Source of the DNA: Jaapia argillacea MUCL 33604
Lineage: Eukaryota; Basidiomycota; Agaricomycetes; Jaapiales; Jaapiaceae
Assembly (NCBI GenBank): GCA_000697665.1
Contig: KL197738.1
Location: forward strand, 4,128 to 68,127
Direction of reading: 5' to 3'
DNA length: 64,000 nt
Below are positions 22,639 through 33,624 of the stretch, in pieces. How positions within the stretch are numbered: the stretch's first letter is position 1; the number at the start of each line of letters is the position of its first letter. Below the pieces are notes generated by a model. The model saw only the letters and a program-made list of their open reading frames with translations. It was not told the DNA's origin and did no database searches. A program made the position numbers and the translations under genes.

Positions 22639-23356
22639 GTTGAGATAGGGGTTGGAGGGGATGCGAAGTGTGGGGTGATAATCAAGTTTAGCTAGAAGTG
22701 CGTATTTATGGGGGCGAGCGAGGACAAGACCAGGCCATAATGGCGCCAATGTCTGCGATTGTAACCAGGATAAGATGTCTGAGACTCGAGAGCCTTCGCG
22801 AAAGCTTGGTAAGTTGTCGACGTTGCGTAAGGTGAATTGCGTCAGGGAAAAGTAGCACTTAACCACGTGATGTGGAATTTCTGTGAGTGAGTTACTTATC
22901 GCCTTGGTTGCTGGTGGGTGTATCGGTGCCGGGCGCTGAGACGTGAATAAAGGAGATAATCGTGCTTGACGAGGCTAGAGGACGCAAATCTCTCGAGTGG
23001 GGCAGACGCAAAAATTGAGATGCGAGGTACGGAGAGTTCGTCCACTCACACCCATGGTTGGGCTGGGTCCAGGTGACAGACTTCTGTTCTCCAAACGCTG
23101 AATACGAGAAGCAGCAAACATTGCGCCATAGGTCTGTATGATGAACCATTCTGGATGAGCATTGATGCCTGCGGAAGGGAGGACAAAGATCAAGGTGTCG
23201 ACTGGCTCAGCATTAAGCTTGCAGATGACAGGCAACCCGAGATCTTGAGACAAAATAGACATCGACCAGATTTCCGCTTCAATGTTTTTTGAGTCGGTCT
23301 TGACTCGGAGGAGAGATGGAGGACCAGGACCCAGTTGAAGGCGGAAAAAAGCAGAA
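22639..23356 (-). repeat. Conserved upstream segment of reductase copy B (also before C and D)
   Basis: This segment matches the upstream regions of copy D (about 39930-40667) and copy C (about 36230-36859) in the same orientation relative to each gene. It includes the promoter of copy B. Its most conserved part, near 23030-23180, can be translated as NAHPEWFIIQTYGAMFAAS, which copy D keeps almost unchanged (NTHPEWFIIQTYGAMFAAS). Copy C keeps QTYGAMFAA. Downstream of this block a CCATGGGTG motif followed by AGTGG looks like an ATG next to a splice donor. I cannot tell whether this is an unrecognised upstream exon or only young noncoding DNA. Confidence 0.65.
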
Positions 23357-23535
23357 ATGGTCAATATTGATGCCGCTTACGGAGTCGTCCTCCAATCGTT
23401 CCAAACCACCAACAATACCTTCAAGGCCATTAGGAAGAACCTCCACGCGATTGGGCTACGAACGAGCAAGTCATTCGCCCGGAGGTTATATCTAGTTCGA
23501 GAACTGACCTCAAGAGATCCACCTTCCAATAGGTC
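23357..23535 (-). pseudogene. TOXD-like reductase fragment F, last exon only
   Basis: The minus strand carries the last intron and most of the last exon of the family (VEVLPNGLEGIVGGLERLEDD-type codons with small changes), then stops matching near 23357, where the codons for the final ten or so residues should be. Upstream, near 23535, similarity also ends abruptly at GATCCACCTTCCAATA. It is the scrap of a further copy that stood head-to-tail before copy B, so the left arm once held three copies. Confidence 0.8.
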
Positions 23536-24330
23536 GGAGCAAGATCGTTTTCGTGGGTTGACTCTTTGGTGCTTTATGATTGACGGGCTGGCTGGACTAC
23601 TCGTTCGTGCAAACCCCCTGATCAACAAGGGGACGGGGGGACCCTCCAATCCCTAATCCCGTAGCCTATCTCTAATTCACGTGTTTCGACTTTCGACAAC
23701 GTCTCCCGTGAGAGAGAGATGATCTTGACAGGCGATAGCGATGAACGTTGAGGGTTCCAAACTGAACTTCCGATGATGTTTGGGGTACATTGACGTCGAC
23801 GATGTTACTGAACGGTCTGGCAGTGAATGTATTAACGAACGAACGTTCCGCTCCTCCGTTCTCACCAACAATCGGATAACCTCAACTTGAATGAACCAAT
23901 CTTATCTCCCTCCATCACTCACCGCTATGTATACCTTTAGTAGCTGTTAGTAGCCTCGTGACCACCACTCGGCGCTGACTGATCCCCCAAATTGGAATTC
24001 GGAATAGGATGAGATCCGGGGGGTGTATTATAAAGGACGCGGGATGGAGTGTAGGTAGTGTGGGGAGGATGGCTAGGGGGGGAGGTTTTGGGATTTGGAG
24101 ATGAGGGGGAGTTGAGTTGGTTGGTTGGTGTGCTCGTCGGAACATGCCATCTCTCGTTTTTGTTCTGCTTTGTATGGGAGGTCTTTGTGTGCTGTTTTGT
24201 GTGCAGAGTTTGAGTCGAATCAACGTCGTTTCTTGGGTGATTTCGACGGCCCGGCTGTGGCACCGACCAGGAAAACTCCTACAAGCCCTCAGGTCAGATC
24301 TCAGCAAGAGAACGAGAGGATCCCCAATCC
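23536..24330 (+). promoter_or_regulatory. First copy of a duplicated promoter block (no gene recognised behind it)
   Basis: Blocks from about 23650 to 24040 recur in the same order at about 24330-24690: AATTCACGTGTTTCGACTT, GAACGAACGTTCCG at 23837-23850, CAACAATCGGATAACCTC, GTAGCCTCGTGACCACC, GCGCTGACTGATCCCCC and TTGGAATTCGGAATA. A TATTATAAA box lies at 24026-24034. The second copy drives the small gene at 24896, but no matching coding sequence follows this first copy; 24040-24330 has only shadow frames. Its own gene has probably been lost. Confidence 0.7.
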
Positions 24331-24895
24331 CGCAGCCTACAGTACATAGTATCTATAATTCACGTGCTTCGACTTATCAACAATTCGGAATGTGTCATTT
24401 GTGAGAGAGATGAATTTTCGTTCAGATCTTGAGGGCCAGTAGTGACTCTGGGGATGAACGGTGAGGGTGACATACTGAACGAACGTTCCGTCCTTCTACT
24501 CGCCTCGTCCGCCACTGCTCCTCTAACGTTCCCACCAACAATCGGATAACCTCGACCTTATCTCCCTCCATCACAGCTCACCGTCGTGTATACCGTAGCC
24601 TCGTGACCACCCCTGACGGCGCTGACTGATCCCCCGACTTGGAATTCGGAATACGATGAGATGGGGGGTGTATATAAAGTGCGGGCCCCTGGACGCGGTA
24701 CGGGTCTTAACGAACACCCCAGTTGTGTTTACCTCGCTACGACCTATCATCTCTACGTCAAACCAACCCGAGTAGACTCTACCCTGACATTTTCATCGTA
24801 GTCGATGTGAGTCTAGTATCGCTGTCATAATCTAACTTTGACCGAGCGTCTCCAATGTTTACCCGCTCTACCGATTAGAACCCCCTCAAGGAAAG
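24331..24895 (+). promoter_or_regulatory. Promoter and 5' leader of the small CxxC protein, with TATA box and GAACGTTC site
   Basis: A TATATAAA box lies at 24671-24678, about 220 bases before the start codon. The palindrome GAACGTTC at 24481-24488, preceded by another GAAC, fits the nGAAnnTTCn unit of heat-shock elements. Between the TATA box and the ATG there is a likely leader intron (GTGAGTCTAG near 24806 to GATTAG near 24880). The block is a tandem duplicate of 23650-24040. Confidence 0.65.
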
Positions 24896-25503
24896 ATGTT
24901 GGCTGTTGAACAAGTGCTTGTGAATGGATGTTATTTGGTGAAATGTGGGGATTGTGGGAAGACGACTTGGAAGGTGAGTTTTCTTTCCCTACGTATTCGT
25001 TCTTGCAACTCTCTATGGGCGCGTCTGTACCTGACTAACTTTGGGTTTTGTCATAAAACAGGGTTGTGGCAGGCACGCTGAACAGGTTAGTGCGTTGTCG
25101 TAATATAATGTGTGTCGAATGGGAGGGAGGGCCCAGGAGGAGGGCACGATTCATTTTGTGGGGTTTGATGGCCGGCTTTTTGGAGAGGATGGTTTGGGAA
25201 GGGAAGGGGGAGGGTATACGTGGAGAAGTCACCCCACAAATTTGAAGGGGTGGTTTATGTCATGGATGGTGGTGGTGTGTGGAAGAGGGTCTGAAGGGTG
25301 TTTGATTTGGTGTGTCCGCCAAGGGTGGTTGTGATTGCGTTCGAACCCCTCTTCACACCGATGCCAGGAGCAGACGCCGTTCAGCTTCCATCCCCCTGCT
25401 CGATATCCCAATCCACAATCCTCATGCACTTTCTTACTGACGTTCATTTTGGCAGGTGATGGCAGACGTGAAGGAGGAGGACAAATGTACTTGTGCAAAG
25501 TGA
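24896..25503 (+). CDS. Small CxxC / GCGxH protein of 49 residues
   Basis: Three short exons: 24896-24973, 25062-25085 (only 24 nt) and 25456-25503. Together they read MLAVEQVLVNGCYLVKCGDC, then GKTTWKGCGRHAEQ, then VMADVKEEDKCTCAK. The pattern C-x4-C-x2-C-G-K-T-T-W-x-G-C-G-x-H with a C-terminal C-x-C suggests one zinc- or metal-binding knuckle. I know the CGKTTWxGCGxH signature from short hypothetical proteins in fungi and other organisms, with no assigned role. Every splice junction is in phase. The second intron is 370 nt, several times the local norm, and could hide an alternative exon. The upstream TATA box and GAACGTTC palindrome suggest regulated, perhaps stress-induced, expression; this is inference. 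Confidence 0.8.
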
Positions 25504-26009
25504 AGGGGGCGTCGTTTGACATGTAATAACACCTGCTGCAATGGAAAGACGGAGATAAGAAATGCACCGAGTAAACATCGGCATAATATGAGCCTGCGAG
25601 ATTATTTCATTTTGGACGTTCGCAGGATCAGACCGAAGAGTGATGAAGTGGATCTCGATCCAAGAAGCAGTGTCAGGGGTCACGGTAGCGCTTCGGTCAG
25701 AACAGATACTCGCTCTCCCTCCTCCTTCCTTCCTTCCTCCACTAATCTCCGACAAACCATCGTCGTCGTTGTCAAACACAGCGAGCTCAACCCCTCGCCG
25801 TCGTACCATACAGCGAGCGCAGCTATTTGCTCGTCGTCGTCGTCGTCGCTGCCGCTGCTAAAACTAGACTTCAAGTGATCGGAGCCTTGGGGCTCGCAGC
25901 CACCATTAACCGCTGCTGCTCTTTGCTTCTCTCGCTCCTCAAATCCTGCCGTCCCGCTGTCGCCCTCGTCGACCTACCCCCTCCTCCTCCCTCCTCACAT
26001 CCAACCACC
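25504..26009 (+). promoter_or_regulatory. 5' region of the kinase gene with a GTC/CGT trinucleotide run
   Basis: No separate gene was recognised between the small CxxC gene and the kinase. A TCGTCGTCGTCGTCG run at about 25830-25850 and pyrimidine-rich sequence up to 26009 look like a 5' untranslated leader. Confidence 0.5.
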
Positions 26010-29000
26010 ATGTCGCCACCACCGACACACCCACCACATGCGGGGTCCTCCTCAACCATAGTCAACCCTCCCCAACCCGCTTCTCTATCTGACGACTCTT
26101 CCTCTGAAGACGGTGGTGGTCCTGACAACGACAATGATAGTTTGGGTAGGGAGGGAGGAGATGAATTGGAGGGGAACGAGGATGGTGATGGTGGTGACCG
26201 CTCGATTGAAGGGCAGCGAGAGGACGAGGTCTTTACACCCGTTGACCCACCGTATGGCGTGAGGATGACGGACGAGATTAGGAGGGAGGTGACGAAGAGA
26301 GGGAAGCCTATGATTAACCAGTATATCAGAGGGCCTCAGGTCGGTAAGGGTCAACACGGAGAGGTTTATTTGGCTTGGGATGTTAGCAATAACAGCCAAC
26401 AAGTCGTACGTCCTTTCCATCCCTCGGGTTCTTGAGTTGGAGCTGTATTGATTCAAATCTCGTTCGTCTCGTTAGGCCATCAAAGCTGTAAAACGACGTA
26501 ACCCACGCGCTGAAAAGTTCAAGAAAATGCGTCGGAATAACCCATTACCACTTCCTCCTGCGTCCCACATCCCGCTCGTTGATAAACTCACGAGTACCGA
26601 GCAAAAGATTAGGAAGGAGATTGCCATTATGAAGAAGTTGAGGCATGCGCACGTTGTTAGGCTTTTGGAGGTGATTGATGATAAACAGTATGGGAGGATC
26701 TTTATGGGTGCGTCGTCTTTATTTGAACTACCTCTTTGAGGTAGTTGGGTTCCTTTGCGCATTTCTTTATGGAGGTCGGGTTCGTTCGATGTACATGATC
26801 CACGCCACACTCTCGTTTCCTCTGTCTTTCCTTCTCTGTCCCTCTGTCCTTCACGAACTGACTCTGCTTTCTGTGCGTCCTAGTCATGGAGTACCTCGGC
26901 GGAGGCGAAGTCAAATGGCGAAACATGGACAATGAACCTATCCTAACCGTGGATCAAACTCGGAGAATCATCCGGGATGTAATCCTTGGTCTCGAATACC
27001 GTAAGTCCCTCATCCATCACCGACATTCATCCACCCATCGTATCCCCTTCTCCCCTTCCTCGCTTCCCCTTCTTCGCTTCCATAGTTCCAGCCCACTCAC
27101 AATGGGGTACCACAATGCTAACAATGACACCTTTCCACAGTCCACTATCAAGGAATAATCCACCGAGACATCAAACCCGCTAACCTAATGTACACATCCG
27201 ACCGCCGTTCCGTCAAAATCACAGATTTCGGTGTATCCCATTTCTCCTACGCTCAACGTCTAGCGGCAGCCACTACACCCTACGACGCATCCGATGACGA
27301 TCCCATACTAATGGACGAGAGTGATTTGTCAAAGATGGCTGGGACGCCACCGTTTATGGCTCCTGAAGTTATTTGGGAGATGAAGGATACGAGTGGGGGT
27401 TCAGTTTCGGGGAGTGCTAGTGTTAGTGGGAGTTCGTCTGTTGCTTCTACGTTGACTGTTGATGGGACGGTTCATCATCCGAACCTTTATAACCCTCATC
27501 ATCACGCCCACCATCACTCACACTCGCATCATGCACAAACACCCTCGTCGTCTTCTTCTACGCCTCCGAACAAGAAAACGATCACGAAAGCGATTGACGT
27601 TTGGGCGTTGGGTGTCACGCTTTTTAGTTTGTTGTTTGCGCGAGTGCCGTTTTTTGATCCGGATTTTAATGAGTGGAGGTTGTATAGGTTGATATGTAAT
27701 GAGGAGTGGGAGGTTGATGAGACTATGGGTGTTGATAAGGTTGTTACTGGTGGGAGGAGGAGGGGGAGGGGGAAAGGGAAGGAAGAGGAAGGCGAGGGAG
27801 CGGTGGTTGTTGGGTTACTTGAGAGGTTGTTGGAGAAGGATGCGAATAAGAGAATCAAACTCGCTCAAGTCAAGGTGCGTTCGCTTACCTTCGCCTTTTC
27901 CTGGAAGAGATCTTTGACGGTATTTTGTGGGTGGGGTAGAGTCACCCATGGTTCCTCCGCGATATTCCAAACCCTGACGCATGGCTTCGCGAGACTTCGC
28001 CTAATAAAGTTGGGCAGGTTATGGTGACGGAAGATGAAACGTCAGACGCGATGTCTTCTGTTCGGTTTCGGTGGACGAGGAGGATAATGAAGCCTATCAA
28101 TTCGTTCATCAACACTATGGTCCGACCGCCAAAAATCATTCGTCCCGTACGGTCCTTTCGGTCTGCAGGAGATGGGTCCTTTCATGGAGCCGACGAAGAA
28201 CTCATGAGCGCTGGTGCCGTTGGAAGGAACGGTTTGGGTTTGAGTTCGGTTGTGAATGTTGGGTTGAACGGGCCGAGACAGAGGGTGAAGAGCGCTAGTG
28301 GAGGAGCCAAGAAGAAATTGGGGATCCGGACTGGGACTTTTCGGAATGGGAATGCTAGCGGGTCGAACGTGACTGGTGGTGGTGTCCCTCGGTCAAAATC
28401 GATCGATCGGTTACCTCCCATGCCAAAACATCATGGTAGTATCGGAGGTTCTACACCTAAAGCCAGGAGGGGTTCCGAAACTCTACTCGCTCCTCCTTCA
28501 CGTCCGTGCATAGGTGGAGCCGTAACGCCCTACTCGGTCAGTCCGACTTCCAGCACCATAGCCGACGAACATGTTTTTTTTGGAACGGAAAAAAATCTGC
28601 ATCATCCACCTGAAGAAAAATCGAGTGGGGGTGGGAAGAATAGGTTCTCGTTGTCTGCTTGGAAGCCTTGGAAACCTAGTCGGCCTACATCACTCGGTCC
28701 GCTCCCTCATGAAGTGTCTACGACGTCTTCTACACCCGCTCCAGTCATGCGACATTTTGGCGGTCGTCCAGTACAAGATTTCTATGCTAGACGAAGCGAG
28801 GAGGCTTTTTCTGGTTCGGTATCGGCTGGACCTAGTAGGGTTTCGTCGATGGATAAAGATAAAGGGATCTTGACCGCTACGATGCGAGCTTCGAGTTGGG
28901 GCGAGACTGCAGAGTATGCGAGGCAGTCGGAGGATATCACGAGTATACATTCTGGGGATAGGTGGGATGATGCGGTGGATGATGAGGTTATGCACCTTGG

Positions 29001-29493
29001 TGCTGGAGGTGTCTCGGATGATCCTAACCTTCCTTCTTTCCATATCTCCGCCGCGTCGTCTTCGTTGAGGATGGGTGGCGCAAAACCGACCCCACTTCCC
29101 TTGCTCCAGCCTCAACCCGAACGGTTCTTTGACGAACCAGGCGGTTCACTCCCACTCATCGCTGATCCTGCAATGCAAGATATCGTTCGACAAGGTAGCC
29201 GTTCGCACGCCATGAGTCCACTCGCGCAGGTGTCGTACTATCCTGATAGGCCAGAGGACGACTACGATGAAGACGATGACGACGATTCGAGTTTCTTTGA
29301 TCGGGCGTCAGAGTATGAAACGAATCGGAGGAATAACACCAGTCAAATGTACGATGACGAGGATATTGAAGATGAAGACGACGACGATGACGAGAGCGAC
29401 GAGGCCGTCCCACTTGAAGTGCGACGCAGGAGACCGTCTGTATCTGTAACCGTCACTTCTCCCCCTTCATCTTCTGAAATCGAACGGAATTGA
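26010..29493 (+). CDS. CaMKK / Ssp1-type Ser/Thr protein kinase (upstream kinase of Snf1/AMPK)
   Basis: Five exons: 26010-26405, 26476-26707, 26884-27000, 27141-27874 and 27940-29493. An acidic disordered N-terminus leads into the kinase domain: GKGQHGEVYLAWD (Gly loop), AIKAVKRR (catalytic Lys), a basic insert RNNPLPLPPASHIPL, EKIRKEI-type helix C, VMEYLGGGEVKW, IIHRDIKPANLMY (catalytic loop), KITDFGVSHF and LSKMAGTPPFMAPEV (activation loop). The insert after the catalytic Lys and the DLSKMAGTPPF loop place it with CaMKK, S. pombe Ssp1 and yeast Sak1/Tos3. A histidine- and Ser-rich insert interrupts the C-lobe (about 27390-27570). The C-terminal half is disordered, ending in long Asp/Glu runs. 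The start at 26010 has a good ACCACCATG context; an in-frame ATG at 25827 gives an unlikely Val/Ala-rich extension. Confidence 0.92.
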
Positions 29494-29970
29494 CCGTGGT
29501 GTTTGTTTTTATTGGCGATTTTTGTTTTTTTGTAGAGGAAAATATCTGGGGCTCTGACATAGATTGGTCCGATCTTCATTCCTGCTTCGTTCTCTCATTA
29601 TACCCTGACCTTTCCCATCTTTATATGTTCTGTCTCCACACATCTCAACGCATTGGTTGTTCTTGTAGTATACATTAGATTCACCCCCTCTCAGTCTACT
29701 GCTCTTTCTTTGGTCGGCGGACAAATTAGAACTAGTTGCTTGTTACGTAGGAGGCACCGATGTTGTACAGTACGTTTACATGGAATGTTCATCGCAATAT
29801 CGTAAACAGATGGCAGCAAGATAATAACGAGCGGCGTGGGAGGGGGAAAGTGAGTGTAAGGAGGGGCTGGGGAAATGAGTGGGGGAAGGGGTGTCAGAAG
29901 TCAGCGAACAATGGAGAAGAAGGGGAATAAATAGTGATGGCCCAAAAAAAGTAAAAGTCCAAGAAGCGGT
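29494..29970. other. Convergent 3' intergenic region
   Basis: The kinase ends at 29493 on the plus strand and the tail-anchored protein ends at 29971 on the minus strand. The stretch is T-rich on its left half, as expected for 3' untranslated sequence, and holds no recognisable gene. Confidence 0.5.
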
Positions 29971-32900
29971 TCATGTCGGCCAGCCCCGTGCAATACGTGC
30001 AGCTCCTCCTCCGAGACGACCGAAAAGGTTCCAAACTGCCGCCGTGCCATCAGGGGACAAACCTTCCCCAGCCGGATACATGGTATTGAAAGTTTGCCAT
30101 GCAGCACGGTCGTAATAGGTTGGACTGGCGACAATGTACTGAGGCACAACGATCGGTCGCATAGCCAATAGGACGACGGCAGAAGCACCAATGCATAAAA
30201 GCACCTGGGCAGCGACACTACCAGGAAAGCTCGCTTCGCCATGGTCCTTGTTTCCGTAGACGTAGGTGTTGTAAATGTTGTAGAATCGGCTGCTACTCTT
30301 CCGCCGTGATGAACGACCGTCTTTGGGTAGTCGAGGATGCCCAGTCTTGACAGACTCCTCGATGACCTTGTCGATGACCATACACTCAACACCCAACTCG
30401 TCCTTCAGAGACTTCCACTCTTCAACAGCATCCTCCGAGACGCCGCTCGCTACGGATTGGAACGGTAATGAAATGCCCTTGTGCCATTTCTTCAATGTCT
30501 CGGCGGCGATATGAAGATCATGTTCTTCCTGGTCGTGACTGCTGATTTGGCTATACGACGGAGGTAGATCGTGGTGTTCAATAGGCTTCACTTTGGGAGT
30601 CGGTGGAAGTAAGGTAGATGATGACGAAGCCATCGTCTCGTCGTCGATAGCCGACTCGATCTCGTCTGTCTGAATCTCCATATCGATGGTAATTTTGGGA
30701 GGGGGAATGGGCTCTGGATCGGTTTGGGTGGCGCAAGCCTCGATCGGGAGCTCGTCGGTTTGAATGCTGAACGAGGCCGTGAGGACCTTGGGTTCGGCAT
30801 CCGTTTGTATCGAAGATGAGGTCGTGAATTCGGAAATCTCATGTTGCGTATACGCATCAGAGTATTCCTTCATCTCATCTACTCGGAAGGTTTCAAACTT
30901 CCTGGCTCGAGAGGCGACCTTCTACATGTCCAATATGGCTCATTCAATAACACAAGTCGATGGAGAACGTCAAAGCGCTTACCTTCTTCGTGCGAGTGAT
31001 GATGGTTTGAATGACATCCTCGCTTTCCGTCTCAGAACTGTCCTCCGCCTCCACAGCAGTCCCCTCACTACTCCTCTCCTCTTCACCATGATCATCCTCG
31101 TCCTCATCATCCAAACTCCACCTCCCTCCCATCTTACTCAACAACTCCGCACCCAAACTCTTACTAATCGTGTTCTGCGCACTGGCAGCTCCTGACGAAC
31201 CACCCTGAACATGACTAGATGCATTATTCCTCAACTCGTCCATATCGTATCGCATACGATCAATGGTCTCTTTGAGGAGCATGTTTTCTTGCTTTTGTTC
31301 CTCGAGTTGAGCGTGAGTTTGTTGTGCGATGGATAACTCGCCCTCGAGGAACGTGACGCGTTCTTCATAGTTGGCCTGCTCGCGCGCCCATTTGGAACCC
31401 TCGATCGCCTGAAGACCTGCTTGGTCGTGAAGATCTTTGATCTCTTGATCATACCGTCGGAGGGTATTTCGATATCGCTCAGATTCCGCTATAGAGGAGA
31501 GTGATGAGGAGATATTATGATAAGACGAGCACGTTAGATACGAACCACATTGCTCTTGGTACTGCTTCTGGAGACTCGTATAGGCCGTCTTCGAGTTGTC
31601 CAAGCTCCTCTGCAGCTTCGCAATCTCCGACTCTAACGCAGCAATCTGATTGGTGTTTTGTCTCTATATGAAGGAGAGAATGATGAGTGGTTTCAGAGAG
31701 GCACAACGTCGAAAGTCACGAACCTCCTTCGCTCGAAGCTCCTTCTCTTCTCTCTTCGTCGCACTCAGCTCACTCTTCACCTCCTCCAACCTCGCCTGCA
31801 TCTCCTCCAATTCCAACTCATGCTCCGTCAACCTATTCTGCAACGTCCTCTCCGCATCCACCAACTTCCTCCCCAGCTCCACGTTCGTCCTCTGTAAAGC
31901 TTCCACCCTCTCGGAAGGTTCCAACGACACAGTTGACGAAGCCGCCGACCGATCAAGAACAAGACCTAACGTCCTTTCTTCACCATCAGAATCCGAGTCC
32001 GAATCCGAGTCAGATCGTCGAGGCATAGGTAAAGAATTAACGCCACTAAGGATATCATCATCACTTCGATGTGAATAGTCGTATAATCCTTCAGTATCGA
32101 TGGGTGGCGATGAGAAGCCAGACATGTTTGAAAGATCTTCGTCGTGATCGTCAGAGAATCCATACTGGTTGTAGGCGTCTCCTCCAGGGGAAAGCGCCGC
32201 GTTCAGACTGACAAAATGAGATTCTGGATACGATTGAGCTCGTGAATGGGGTCGGGAGGGTGGTGACGCGATGTTGGGAGGTGGAGAGAATGAGCCGCTG
32301 ATAGAGAGGTTAGGGGCTGATCTGGAATTGGGATCGTTCGGGTCTGAGGGGGCGCGTGATCTACGACCTGAACGACTGAATGAACTCGAGCCACCAGTAC
32401 TCGACTTTGAAATTGTGAGATATGAGAATCACGGTTCGATGACGCGTAAAAAAACAAAAGCTCACCTCAGAATCGCTCAAAGCGCGACCGTGACCTCCGT
32501 CGACACTTCTTCGTCTTGCAGCAGGCAAGGGCCGCTTTGTCCAACTAGATGGGGCAGCTTTGCTAAGTGGAGTCGAACGTTGTCTCCGCGAGGTATCAAA
32601 CGGCGACTCGGCACTGGGCGTCTTTGGTGGAACAGGGGGGCCTCGTGAAGATGGTCGACTTCTGTAAACCGACGTGCCTGCAGATTCGTTGCTTGACGAA
32701 CGGGAATGATGATCTCGTCTCTCCCACTCCTCCGAACGACCTCTATCGTACTCTTCTGTATCTTCCTCGTGAGGTGACTCAGGATGGGGACTGTGTTGGG
32801 GACTTCCACCCGTCCTCATCGCGATAAACTGAAGCAAAACGGTGGGGGTAACCTCTAATCCTGGATTACTCTCGATCAGCATGTTCAACTGGTCTTCCTC

Positions 32901-33164
32901 TTCCTTGGTGATGAGTTCAACACCATGGTAGTGTTCCGAGAAAGTCCGGAAGACATCGACGAGGGCGTTTGCTGGAATGACTGGATCGCCAGCATCGTTT
33001 CTGTATGTTTGGGGATGATTGTCGAAGATTTCGTTTAATTCTTGTTCAATGTCGGCGATGGACTGCCTGTTTCGACCGTAGGGTTGTAGCGGGTTGGGCT
33101 AAGATGAACCAAAATGAATTGAAAGTTTTGAGGAATGCATATCGCGTCAACCTACCGCGTCCAT
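29971..33164 (-). CDS. Tail-anchored coiled-coil protein conserved in basidiomycetes
   Basis: The start at 33164 reads MDA, then after a 50-nt intron PNPLQPYGRNRQSIADIEQE and EIFDNHPQTY, continuing to ESNPGLEVTPTVLLQFIAMR, an EF-hand-like or small helical domain. Next comes a long Ser/Arg/Pro-rich disordered region (RPSSRGPPVPPKTPSAESPF). A coiled coil follows from about 31900 to 31230 (EALQRTNVELGRKLVDAERT, then EEQKQENMLLKETIDRM). The protein ends with a hydrophobic helix near the C-terminus (VAAQVLLCIGASAVVLLAM) and about 60 more residues, including YDRAAWQTFNTMYPAGEG. I recognise it as conserved in mushrooms but know no named function. Shape suggests a membrane-anchored tether. An in-frame ATG at 33329 would add 55 residues and cannot be excluded. 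Confidence 0.82.
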
Positions 33165-33624
33165 GACTGAAATTTCATACGCTTGTGGGGGTGATGAGGG
33201 GTATGTTGGATAGTGTACAGAGGAGAGGTATTTGACAGAAAACTCGGAACGACTTGGCCAACCAAAGCGGGACGGCCACTGCGAACGCAGATTTTGCTTT
33301 GTTTGGCCATGCTGGAACTTAGGGGCCATTGTTTACGTCACCAACAATGTGGTCAAATCGTCCACACCCCTCATCCAAAGCCGCCATTGTCTTGCCAACC
33401 ATCTTCATTGCCATTGGCCAATCTACAAAGCCTACAGGTCCACACTGTACACGGGTGACAGTACATACAACGAGGCCTGTCCGCCCAGCGTCCCATTCAT
33501 GACCACGACCGACGTGACTGGGTGTCCTAGGGGGGGTGATGGAACCACGCAAGGGTGGTAGGATACATCCGAATTGACGCAGGAGTCCAAGTCCTGCAAC
33601 TCTCTTCCGAACACAAACCTCCTC
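33165..33624. promoter_or_regulatory. Promoter side of the tail-anchored protein; 3' flank of the DUF6534 gene
   Basis: Both neighbours are on the minus strand. No additional gene was seen. If the longer start at 33329 is used for the tail-anchored protein, the gap shrinks to about 295 bases. Confidence 0.45.

Noticed and set aside
23915-24404. Overlapping frames of 75-130 codons on both strands as a gene behind the first promoter copy
   Set aside because: None resembles the small CxxC gene or any family, and they overlap promoter repeats.
25320-25360. A tRNA T-loop-like GTTCGAA sequence
   Set aside because: The flanking bases cannot form the five-pair T stem and no acceptor or D stem follows.
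25827-26009. N-terminal extension of the kinase starting at 25827
   Set aside because: It would be Val/Ala then Ser/Pro-rich low complexity from a trinucleotide run; the ATG at 26010 has the better context.
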